A DNA stretch of 64,000 nucleotides from Brachypodium distachyon (taxonomy: Eukaryota > Streptophyta > Magnoliopsida > Poales > Poaceae), in NCBI RefSeq assembly GCF_000005505.3, contig NC_016135.3:12246613-12310612 (forward strand), given 5' to 3'. The notes below the pieces were generated by a model, which saw only the letters and a list, made by a program, of their open reading frames with translations, did not search any database and was not told the origin of the DNA. The translations under genes were made by a program, and so were the position numbers. Below, piece by piece: positions 34,801-44,212 of the stretch; within the stretch, counting starts at the first letter, position 1, and each line of letters opens with the position of its first letter.

Positions 34801-35523
34801 TGCATCCTCTTCAGCTGTCAGCTCGTGACTATAAGACTTCAACTTTCTCACCTGAGCAGAGGTGGAGAACGCGGGCAGACTGAAGTCCTTGCCGTCGACT
34901 GGCTCATCTTGGAGATTAAACCATCGACTCCTCCACTACTGTACTGACTTGATTTGGTGAAGGGAAAAGTATTGGACGTCTCCGCGGACTTGGATGTTGG
35001 CGCCGCCGGTCATGTAGATCCAGTCGCCCTTACCCTGTCGCTTGATGATGAACAGCTTCTTCCACAAACCCTAGTGAGGTTCCACGCCCAAATAGCACTC
35101 ACAGAGCGTGATGAAGCACGCAATGTGAAGGTAACTATTGGGCATCAGATCGTGCATCTGAAGCCCGTACGCTAGCAGCAGCGCATGGAAGAAGAAGTGG
35201 ACGGGAAGAGAGAGACTGTGAATCAAGAAGTCATAGAAAACAACTCTCTCCCCAGGCTTGGGACGGGGAGTTACCTCGTTGCCCGGGATGCAGACCTTGC
35301 CGGAGTCCTCGCCGGGAATGAGCCCGTGCTTCCGCATCACCGAGAGATGACGCGCCATGATCCCAGAGTGTTTCCATTCCCCGGTCTTCTTGTCACCGTC
35401 GAGCGCGGCATCAGTGGCCTTCTTTGATTTCTTGTCCAAGGCGGGGGGAGCGTCGCGAGACACCCTCTTGCCGTCAGCAGCGGCACTAGCACCGGCGGCG
35501 GTGGAGATCTTCTTTCTGCCCAT
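31886..35523 (-). pseudogene. Antisense ORF-A of element A, multi-exon, interrupted by a solo LTR
   Basis: The minus-strand start at 35,523 reads MGRKKISTAAGAS. Exon 1 continues to 33,636 once the solo LTR (33,723-34,588) is removed. Its landmarks are FLIHSLSLPVHFFFHALLLA (putative gypsy-type transposon family, PF04195-like) and KKLFIIKRQGKGDWIYMTGG. TAG stops occur after EPH (35,071-35,073), SVQ (in-frame) and QPI. Further exons are 33,557-33,210 (acidic, then basic, KKAKVTVKPKGR), 33,135-32,919, about 32,840-32,790, 32,695-32,447 (coiled coil) and 32,375-31,886 (helical C-terminal domain, frameshift near 32,188). Most splice sites are GT-AG. The layout resembles the antisense gene at 9,441-13,278. 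The function is unknown. Confidence 0.7.
33723..34588 (+). mobile_element. Solo LTR (gypsy type) in antisense ORF-A
   Basis: This 866-bp unit starts TGTCACACC and ends CTACGACA, with a perfect 5-bp duplication, CCTAC (33,718-33,722 and 34,589-34,593). It carries TATAAAAG at 34,262-34,269 and an R/U5-like region (GCAGGACGTAGGGTTTTAC) similar to that of element A's LTR. The flanking antisense gene resumes in frame on both sides (LLTRVG/VVTRRE). Confidence 0.92.
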
Positions 35524-36605
35524 GGTGGGGATCACGCAATGGCAGTGGTGGAGGAAGTGGGGAGCAAGAGCGACGGAGCGGAGGCTAGGTTTCGGGCAAG
35601 AGACCAGAGAGCAGAAGGAAAATGCAGTGAAATGGGGAGACAAGGGGGTGATTTGAGGAAGGAAGAAGACAATTGGTAACGGCACGAAGCGGAATCACCG
35701 CCGCACCATTTAGGATGGTGCCACGTGTATCACATTCTTGTATGACGCGTGGCCCCGGCAGAAATGAACCATTCCCCCTCCCGTTGGTTCAGGAACCCAC
35801 TACAACTATCATTGCGCCTAAAATCTCGCGCATGTCGTATGGTCAAATCAAATTGACCACATCCACAGTATTCAATTCAGTCTATGCATAAAGCATAAGG
35901 TACGTCCCATCGACTGCTCATATTATTTCTTTAACCACAGCATCAGCTGAGACGTCATGTCAAGCTCTAGAAAACTCGGGATTGCCACCCGACGGTACAG
36001 GAACTCGAGGTATACCCCATTCATGGGCACTCGACAGCAATATCCGGGTCGCACAGACTGCAAAACAAACCCGAAGCCACGTTCATAACGTGAAGGTAAG
36101 ACCCGATGGTTTTTCATTGGGCCTGGAAATCAGCATCATCAGGCGATTTCAGACTATCCATGCGCTAGCATGAAGAAAAGATCCCAACGGACGCGTTGGT
36201 TGATCGCCTTACGGTACTGGATTTCGAGTCTGTAAAACCCCCGGCAGGTTTGATCCGAATACCGCCAATTATCCAGGCTCGAGCCTGGGGACTCGAGTGC
36301 TGATGTATGCTAACAGAGTTTTTGCCCCGGCGCAATTAACTGGACTCGACCGATCGAGTATTCCAGGCACGTTATGCAACCATCCCACACAGTATCAGTA
36401 CAAATCACAGAAATGCTTTGTGGCTTCTGAGTCACAAGTTAGGGATTCCTTTAATTCAGGTCTGATAAACGTTCGAATCAATCGAATGGTGAACAGCTAA
36501 AACCAGAAGACTATCTGAATCTTGACGTGTGATCAAGTTACTGACACAAAAAACTCTTGAGTCCCTACTCGAGGCTGCACCTCGAACAGGGACTCGGGGG
36601 CTAAC
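35524..36605. other. Region between antisense ORF-A start and 3' LTR, with polypurine tract
   Basis: This holds the presumed promoter of the antisense module (minus strand) and non-coding sequence. No clear TATA box was found. GGGACTCGGGGGCTAAC ends directly at the 3' LTR (36,606) and is the polypurine tract that primes plus-strand synthesis. The phrase CCTGGGGACTCGAG also occurs near 36,285. Confidence 0.55.
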
Positions 36606-37080
36606 TGACGAGGGAATAACTCTTCGAGTCCTCAACCTTCATATACCTGATGCAGCCCATCAGGGGGTCTACTCGAAGGCCCACCAAGTATATGCAGGTC
36701 GAGTCCCTCAAAGTGCAGTCAAATCAAGGAACATGATCTTTTCGTACCAGAATAAACTGATTTGATTGTAACTTTCCCGATTATCACGCCCGAGATCTAG
36801 CCGCCAGTATATAAGGCTAGGAGGGGGAGTCAGGAAGGGGGACTTCTACACGCACACGCCAGATCCATCTGCGCATCATAGCTTTCTAGCTACTCTGTAA
36901 TCTCGATCAATACAATACACCAAAAGCAGGACGTAGGAGTTTTACCTTCCGAGAGCCCTGAAACTGGGTAAACCTTGCGGCTCCCCTAGTCTTTGTTAGT
37001 CGATGATCGCTGGTGCACCCCGTGCTCTCCTTCAGTTGAAAACCCTCGAATCAGGGTATTGCCGAGGTAGCTCCTCGTCA
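36606..37080 (+). repeat. 3' LTR of element A
   Basis: The LTR matches 14,277-14,751 with scattered substitutions and two small indels. A TATA box is at 36,808-36,816. It ends CTCCTCGTCA, an inverted match to its start TGACGAGG. The AGTGA duplication follows at 37,081-37,085, then the rest of the copia 5' LTR. Confidence 0.93.
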
Positions 37081-37109
37081 AGTGAGATCTGAGAGATTGC
37101 AACTACAAG

Positions 37110-37121
37110 TGGTATCGGAGC
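37110..37121 (+). promoter_or_regulatory. Primer binding site of the copia element
   Basis: TGGTATCGGAGC lies two bases after the end of the 5' LTR remnant. It differs by one base from the usual complement of initiator tRNA-Met (TGGTATCAGAGC). Confidence 0.85.
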
Positions 37122-37148
37122 CTACTCAGGTTCTGGTGATCATCAACG

Positions 37149-37956
37149 ATGATGAACTCTCAAGAAGATCGGTCAGCCTCCCCGTATGTGACTCCGCCAC
37201 GGTCGCGAACATTGAGCCGTGGCCGGAGCCGCGGGAGGCGACGCAACGGGCAGGTCGTCGCGCAGCAGGAAGTGGTGCGCGAGGCGGGCGACAGCGGCGG
37301 CGTCACCTTCCCCATGCTGACGCGCACCAACTACTCGGACTGGGCAATTCTCATGCGGGTCCAGATGCAAGGCGCTGGCCTCTGGGAGGCAGTAGAAGGG
37401 GAGCAAACGTCGGCGCGGCAGGAGCAGCAGGTATTCGGGGCGATCCTGCGCTTAGTGCCGCCCGAGATTATGCGTGTCATCGCTGCTAAGGATGATGCCC
37501 ATGAAGCCTGGGAGGCAATCAAGCTGATGCGTGTCCGCGAGGCGAAGGCCCAAAAGCTGCGTAAAGAATACGAGAATCTCACGTTCAAAAACTGCGAGTC
37601 GATCGAAGATTTTGTGCTGAGGCTGTTTGGCCTTGTCACTGACCTGCAGCAGGTCGGGGACGACATCACGGAGGAGAAGGACATGAAGAAACTCCTCCGC
37701 GTGGTACCACCGAGAATCAAACCGGTGGCCATCGCGATGGGGTCATGTCTAGACCTCTCGAGTATGTCAATCGAGGAGCTCTCGGGGCGTCTCTCCGCCG
37801 CCGAGGACGGGCTCGATCCGGAGCCTGACGTGGGCGGCAAGTTGCTGCTCACGGAGGAGCAACGGATGGCCCGGCAAGGTCACTGCGATGGCGGCGGCAG
37901 CTCCTCAAGCGGAGGTGACGGGGCGCGCGGCAACTCAAAGCCGAAGCTGTCAGACG
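37149..37956 (+). pseudogene. Copia gag N-terminal part
   Basis: The frame opens at 37,149 (or the next Met, 37,152). It encodes an Arg/Ser-rich start and a copia gag core (NYSDWAILMRVQMQG, FGAILRLVPPEI, then LRKEYENLTFKNCESIEDF), ending in a Gly/Ser-rich linker. It runs open for about 260 residues until the inserted fragment at about 37,957. The zinc knuckle is displaced to the far side of the insert (39,94x). Confidence 0.88.
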
Positions 37957-39905
37957 CCTGAAAGCGGAGGAGATACCCGTTGAATTTTCTGCACCATGTG
38001 AAATTGTTGATTTACATGCTGATTTGAGTGCACCTATTGCTGAAATTAATTCTTCTAATGATTTGAGTGCACATATTAATTTTGATATTGACGAGAATGA
38101 ATCATGTGAGGAAATAACTAATATTTTGGGAGAAACATGTGATGTAGATAAATTTGGTTTAGGTTGTGTCGAGTTAATTACACATGGAGTGATTGAGAAC
38201 GATCCACCTATTAATTCTTTGTGTTATATTGCACTTGATAGTCCCATGTATTTGTCGCATGCAATGGATAAACTGTGTGAGTTAACAATTTCGAAATCTT
38301 TTGCTGTTCATGGATACACAATTCATTTACTTGGACAACATGATGTGAACAATAACATTTTGGTGCATGAGATTTGCATTACTTGTGATAATTTTCCTCT
38401 CTTGGGAGAAAAGAAATTTTTGCACATGCTTAATCATTTTGATATGACCTCCAATATAGGTGTTGATTATTTGCCAAATAGTTATTTACATGCTTGTTTG
38501 AATATTAGTGCTTTGACTTGCTTTAAATTTCAGCATATTGTAGTAACTAATTTGGATACTATTCATTATTATTCTCCAATGTTGGGATGGTGTAATGGTG
38601 AGCGGTGCAAACCAAATACAAGAAATTGTTTCGCTTATAAATGCAAACAATATTGTTAATCTTCTTGCTGGAATGTTATTCATCATGATTGTTTTACTAA
38701 TTATCCAATGAGACTTTGTTATAAAAGATTAATTGTGCAAGAAAAGAGATGTATAAAGATGGATGACATATACATATACCATGCACACACCTTGTCTATT
38801 TTGTCAGTCTCTTTACAGCACAAACGACGCCGAGGACGGCTTTCCTTTCAAAAAAGGGAGGATGATATGGACATGCTAACCATGGATACGACTTTTGGTA
38901 CCCTCAATTCTATAATATTTGACAAGATTTATAATCAGGTGAATTCAAGTAGTAATTATTTTCATTGTCATATTTATGAAGAGGCGGAGCTACTACTATC
39001 TTGTCTCGTTTTATTACGTAGGCATCTTGTCGAGCTTTTCAAGTCCAAGGTCAAGATGAGATACGATGGAGGCGAACGGAAGGGCCAACAAGAATCAAGC
39101 ATTCATACAGCTGAGAGGTAAGGATTTCAAGTGTACTTTCCAACAAATCAAACGGCACATGATCCGGAGCTTGCTAGAGAAAGATATCACGAATTAAAGT
39201 TGAATCCGATTCAGGTCCGAGCTGCCAGGAGACCCGAATTTGTTTTAATCACCCAGGCCGCATCCGGAGTCTAAATCAAGCAAACAAGTACTTGTTGGAA
39301 AGTTAATTACAAGACCTTTCCAACGGATCTGGCCCATCAAGAGATTCTGACTCGTGCTGACCGTGACGGACAAAACAAGCTGACGGATCTGTTTTTCTGT
39401 TTCCTAAAGAGTTGTAGTTTGTTAGGAAAGTTAGAGATAGAGTTAGATTTCGGCCTCCTTACTCAAGGTGGACGAAAATATCTCTCCCTCCTCCTTTATA
39501 TACCCCATGAGCCCCCCCAAAGGAGCCTTGGGTTTTGATTAGATAAAGTTTAGCCATCTTTGCTACTTTCGTGTAATCGCGTGTGTCGGTTAGACCACCT
39601 GTTTTACCGTCGTCAAGACTCCAACTTATCGTCTCGTTGAGACATTGGTTTGATATAGTATATTCGCATTTTTACATTGCATCTGCTATTTATCTTGTTC
39701 TTGCTTGTTCTTCGATTACTTGCAGGAACAAAGACCTTCGTGGTCAGGTTGATCGTGCCCCCGCATGATCAATAACCCTCTGGAATTGGTGTATCGATTG
39801 CTAAGGCGCTGCCTCCTAGGCCGTAGTCGGATCGTCAACGTCACCTCCTACACAAATCGAGAGTTATCAATCTCATCGAAAAATCGGGCCACCCCGACCC
39901 GCATC
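37957..39905 (+). mobile_element. Fragment of another LTR retrotransposon inserted in copia gag
   Basis: Copia homology stops at SDA (about 37,956) and resumes at SARTGERRKGKCRYC (about 39,915). The insert contains a frame of about 212 residues (38,024-38,659, acidic start, many Cys/His) and a second frame to about 39,121 with KREDDMDMLTMDTTFGT. I do not recognise a function for either, but similar sequences accompany grass LTR elements. LTR-like sequence follows, with a TATA box (TTTATATACC at about 39,492) and the phrase GAACAAAGACCTTCGTGGTC common in grass gypsy LTR/leader regions. Ends are unclear. Left flank GACG and right flank GACA may be a decayed duplication. The AT-rich composition differs from the copia flanks. 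Confidence 0.65.
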
Positions 39906-42900
39906 ACCTGACAAGTCTGCACGCACCGGCGAACGCCGAAAGGGCAAATGCCGGTACTGTAACATCGATGGCCATTGGGCCAAAGAGTGCAGGAAGAAGA
40001 AGCGCGATCAGGAGCGCCAAGAAAATCAAGCTCATGTCGCTTAGGGGGAGGAGCAAGCCCCTGCACTGCTCCTTGCCATGGCCGGCGACTGCGATGATGC
40101 CATCGACGTGCAGGAGATGCCCGGCGTGCACACTGCGTCGGAGCTGGTGCACGCCTCTGAAGAAACCGGCTCCGGCGACCAGATCGTGCGTAGATCAGTT
40201 CCTGACGGGCATGCTGGGGAGCAGTGTGTGTTCCTCAATGAGAAGCGTTTCGTTCCGGTTCCCACCGACGACGAGCGCTGGTACTTCGACTCCAGTGCAA
40301 GCAATCACATGACCGGGTGTCGCAAGATGCTGACGAAGATCGACGAGTCTGTGCGAGGTACGGTGAAATTTGGCAATGGTTCGCTCGTGCAGATACATGG
40401 ACGTGGTTTTCTGTTCACCTGAAGGAATGGAGAGCATCGTGCGCTGACGGAGGTTTATTACATACCTCGTCTGTGCACAAGCATCGTGAGCCTGGGTCAA
40501 CTGGATGAAGGAGGCTGCAAATCGGTGATCTGTGATGGAGAGCTGCGCCTGTTCGACCGCGATAGAGCTATTCTGGCTCATGCGCCGAGGGCCAAGAACA
40601 GGCTGTATCCAGTCACACTAACTATGGCTGAACCCATCTGTCTGTTTGCCGGGCGGACTGACGACGCGTGGCGTTGGCACGCAAGGTTTGGTCACCTTCA
40701 TTTCAGAGCACTCCATGATCTGGGTGCAAAAGGCATGGTCAGAGGCATGCCCACCGTTAAGCATGTCGAACAGTTCTGTGAAGGATGCTGTCTCGGCAAG
40801 ATGCACAGGATGCCGTTTCCACGGGCGTCGACATACCGAGTTGATCAACCGCTCGGTCTGGCGCATGGCGACCTCTGTCGGCCAATCACACCGGCCACCA
40901 CCGCCGGAAACAAGTACTTCCTACTGATTGTCGACGACTACAGCAGGTACATGTGGCTCGAGGTGTTGCGCAGCAAGGCTCAGGCGTTCGAGTACTTCAG
41001 GAATGTCAAGGCGCTTGCTGAAACTGAACAAGGCCTGAAGCTAAGGGCGTTCAGGATAGATCGCAGCGGTGAGTTCCTCTCAAATGAATTCTCTGAATAT
41101 TGTGATGAGATGGGAATCAGGAGGAACACCACGGCACCATACTCGCCTCAGCAAAATGGTGTCGTGGAGAGGCGAAACCAGTCTGTGGTGGAGATGGCAC
41201 GCAGCCTGATGAAGAGCATGGGAGTGCCGGCCACGTTCTGGGGCGAGGCAGTGAAGACTGCTGTTCACATCCTCAACCGGTCGCCGACACGCAGCTTCAA
41301 CGGGATCACTCCCTACGAGGCATGGAAGAAGAAGAAGCCGGCCGTCGACTACTTCCGCACATTTGGGTGCAGGGCTCATGTCAAGGTCGTCGGCCCGGGC
41401 GTGATGAAGCTAGCGGATCGATCGTGCGCTGGTGTCTTCGTCGCCTACGAACCAGGCTCCAAGGCGTACTGGGTGTATGACCCGGTGCACAAGCGCCTCT
41501 ACATCACTCATAATGTGGTGTTTGAGGAGGAGCGCCGCTGGGATTGGAGCACAGGTGTCGGTGCCGAGCCAGGCATCGAGCACTTCACGGTGGTCTATTC
41601 CACCAATCCGGAGCCAGCGTCATCGGCAGGCTCTCTGCCGCGGCAGGAAGCGCGGCAGGACTCCATCACGTCATCACCTGCTGATTCTCTGCCGCGGCAG
41701 GAAGCGCGGCAGGACTCCATCATGCCATCACCTGCTGATTCTCTGCCGCGGCAGGAAGCGCGGCAGGACTCCATCACGCCATCACCTGCTGATTCTCTGC
41801 CGCGGCAGGACGCGCGGCAGGCTGCACCGCTGCCGACGCACAACATGGAGACCCGGGCGCAGCGTGGCATCTTCAAGCTGAACCCCAAGTATGTAAATGA
41901 GTTGGAGTTTGGTGAATTCTGTCTTGCAGCCGCTGAGGAACCGAGCTCAGTGGAGGAGGCGTTGGGGGAGCCCGCCTGGCGGGGCGCCATGGATACTGAG
42001 ATGGGAGCTATCCTGGAGAATGGTACATGGGAGCTTGCCAGTCTGCCACCAGGTCACAAAGCCATCGGGTTGAAGTGGGTGTACAAGGTGAAGCGTGACC
42101 CTGCAGGAACCATACTGAAGCACAAAGATCGCTTGGTTGCAAAAGGTTATGCTCAGCGACAGGGGGTGGATTTTGATGAGGTATTTGCACCGGTGGCGCG
42201 TCTGGAAACTGTTCGTCTCTTGCTTGGTTTTGCAGCACACTAAAGGTGGAAAGTACATCACATGGATGTTAAGTCTGCTTTTCTCAACGGAGATCTGGCC
42301 GAGGAGGTATACGTTCATCAGCCAGAAGGATTCATAGTTGAGGGCAAGGAGCACATGGTACTGAAGCTGCGCAAGGCCCTCTACGGCTTGTGGCAGGCGC
42401 CTCATGCTTGGAACGCTAAGTTGGATGACTCTCTGTCGTCGCTTGGGTTCGAGAGGAGCGAGCTGGACCATGCTTTATACAGGCGTGTGGAAGGTACCAA
42501 TTTTCTGCTGGTTGGGGTGTACGTGGATGACCTGATTATCACCGGCACAAGTGCAAGCATCATTGACAGGTTCAAGACACAAATGCATGAGCTGTTTCAA
42601 ATGAGTGATCTTGGGCTGTTGTCATACTACCTTGGGATAGAGGTAAAGCAAGGAGATGGACACATCACTTTGTGTCAGTCGAGCTACGCCAAGAAGATAC
42701 TCGAGGCGGCAGGCATGGATAGCTGCAATCCTTGTCATACTCCAATGGAGAATCGGCTGAAACTTGGGAAGCTGAAGGAAGGGGAAGCAGTGGACCCGAG
42801 CAGGTACCGAAGCCTGATTGGGAGCTTGCGCTACCTAGTCAACACCAGGCCAGATCTTGCATACCCTGTGGGAATCGTCAGCCGGTTCATGGAGAAGCCT

Positions 42901-43484
42901 GGGAAGGAACATTGGGCTGCCGTGAAGCAGATTTTGCGGTATGTCAAAGGTACAGTTGGCTACGGGTGCGTGTATAAGGCAGGATCGGGCGAAGCTGAAC
43001 TGATTGGATACAGTGACAGCGATCTTGCCGGAGATATTGATGATCGGAAGAGCACATCTGGCTTTGTGTTTCTTCTCGGATCGAGTGTTGTGACCTGGGC
43101 CTCGCAGAAACAGAAGATCATGGCGTTATCATCTTGCGAGGAGGAATATATTGCTGCAGCGACCGCAGCATGTAAGGCTGTGTGGTTGAGCCGCCTGTTC
43201 GCTGTAGTAATAGGGACAGTGCCGCAGCAGATCAAGATTCGGGTCGACAACCAGTCAGCCATCGAACTCAGCTAGAACCCGGTGCATCATGAGAGGAGCA
43301 AACACATTGGTACTCACTTTCACTACATCCGGGAATGCATTGAGCTGGGCAAGGTGGATGTTGAGCATGTTAGCACTGATGGACAGTTGGCGGATATCCT
43401 TAGCAAGTCCCTTGGGCGAGCCAAGTTCGTTGAGATGAGGCAAGCGCTTGGGATGAAAGGGGTGAGATCGATGCAACAGGATTA
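39906..43484 (+). pseudogene. Copia gag zinc knuckle and pol (protease, integrase, RT, RNase H), decayed
   Basis: Order: CCHC knuckle CRYCNIDGHWAKEC (about 39,945-39,986); protease remnant WYFDSSASNHMTG, where Ser-Ala replaces the usual D-S/T-G context; GAG_pre-integrase with HARFGHL and CEGCCLGKMHR; integrase with DDYSRYMWLE, RIDRSGEF and QQNGVVERRN; RT with LKWVYKVKRDPAG, KSAFLNGDL and YVDD at about 42,520; RNase H with SDSDLAGDIDDRKSTSGF; and a C-terminal HERSKHIGTHFHYIRE. Stops are at 40,042 (TAG), 40,420 (TGA), 42,241 (TAA) and 43,273 (TAG); the rest is nearly full length. Element-encoded replication is therefore lost. Confidence 0.93.
41633..41830 (+). repeat. 54-bp minisatellite coding for an 18-residue repeat in copia pol
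   Basis: Copies start at 41,633, 41,687, 41,741 and 41,795 (exactly 54 bp apart; the fourth is partial). Each encodes SLPRQEARQDSITSSPAD or a near variant. The array lies in the linker between integrase and reverse transcriptase and keeps the frame. Confidence 0.95.
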
Positions 43485-43494
43485 GGGGGTGATT

Positions 43495-43910
43495 TGTTGG
43501 ATAATCCCATTGGCATCTTTTACCGTTTCCTAGCTGAATAATCGGCCATGTAGCATGCGTATGTTCACGACATGGTCAAGTAGATCTTTTCAGTTTGTAG
43601 CTAGCTGGGCCGTGGCGGTCTTTGCGCGGGATGGCGCGTAGTTAGGATCGTAACGGCTTGTAGTTTGTTGTGTGCGTGCTGAGCGTCGTGGGATGGCACA
43701 ACCTGTAGGCTCTCCCGCTTCAACGGTTTCCTTTCCTTGTAATTCGGCACGATGATGCTGGTATAAACAAGAAGAAAAACAGAAAACGCTGCAAGTTGTA
43801 CGCGGCACCAAAAACCTTTGTGTTCGAGTCTACTTCGTGTGTGTGTTCTTGCATAGATAGCTGAGAGATTGAGAGCCAATTCTAGTGAGATCTGAGAGAT
43901 TGCAACTACA
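43495..43910 (+). repeat. 3' LTR of the copia element
   Basis: The LTR starts TGTTGGATAATCC directly after a purine-rich GGATTAGGGGGTGATT and ends TTGCAACTACA, 416 bp in all. A TATA box, TATAAAC, is at 43,762-43,768. Its last part equals the split 5' remnant around element A. It ends 302 bp before the wax synthase ATG. Confidence 0.88.
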
Positions 43911-44212
43911 AGGAGTTCCCCGAAAAAAAAAAGCTCTTACGAGGGAGTTCCTGGAACCGAGCCAAGTGGCATCCATGAAAACAACTAAGTACATTAACGT
44001 GGCGTCCCGACGTCCAGGACTCCAGGGCCTAGCAAATAAGCTCAGGACAGAACCAATAACTAATGACAGCGATCCGGACCACCATAGGCATGCTGACAGC
44101 TCAGATCACATGTCGTACAGGTGCTTAACATTCATTTATTGCCTGATCAGCTGTTTGCACTTTGCGCAGTGATCCATCTTCTAGTTCGATCCGCCGCCAC
44201 CGAAAAGCGACC
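43911..44212 (+). promoter_or_regulatory. Proximal upstream region of the wax synthase gene
   Basis: Only 302 bp separate the copia LTR from the ATG. It contains an A10 run at 43,923-43,932 and no clear TATA box (a weak CATTTATTG lies near 44,131). The native promoter is therefore short, truncated, or supplied partly by the LTR (inference). Confidence 0.4.

Larger units (their letters stand above)
14277..37080 (+). mobile_element. Element A: complete Tat-lineage Ty3/gypsy retrotransposon with nested insertions
   Basis: The LTRs are 14,277-14,751 and 36,606-37,080, each about 475 bp, starting TGACGAGG and ending in CA. They are flanked by AGTGA at 14,272-14,276 and 37,081-37,085. By eye the LTRs differ at roughly two dozen positions (about 5-6%), so the insertion is not recent. 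Order: primer binding site, gag, protease, RT, RNase H, a second (archaeal-type) RNase H, integrase with a GPY motif, a spacer, three antisense genes, a polypurine tract and the 3' LTR. The dual RNase H is a hallmark of the Tat lineage. Without the two family F copies and the solo LTR, it would be about 14 kb long. Confidence 0.93.
14234..43910 (+). mobile_element. Ty1/copia element with truncated 5' LTR, interrupted by element A and another fragment
   Basis: The 5' LTR remnant is 14,234-14,276 plus 37,086-37,107, split by element A. Both pieces match the end of the 3' LTR (43,495-43,910) contiguously. A primer binding site follows at 37,110-37,121, then gag (from 37,149), pol (39,906-43,484) and the 3' LTR. 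An LTR-retrotransposon fragment (about 37,957-39,905) sits in gag. Four in-frame stops show that it is inactive: TAG 40,042, TGA 40,420, TAA 42,241 and TAG 43,273. The left target duplication was lost in the deletion. AGGAG follows the 3' LTR. Confidence 0.88.
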
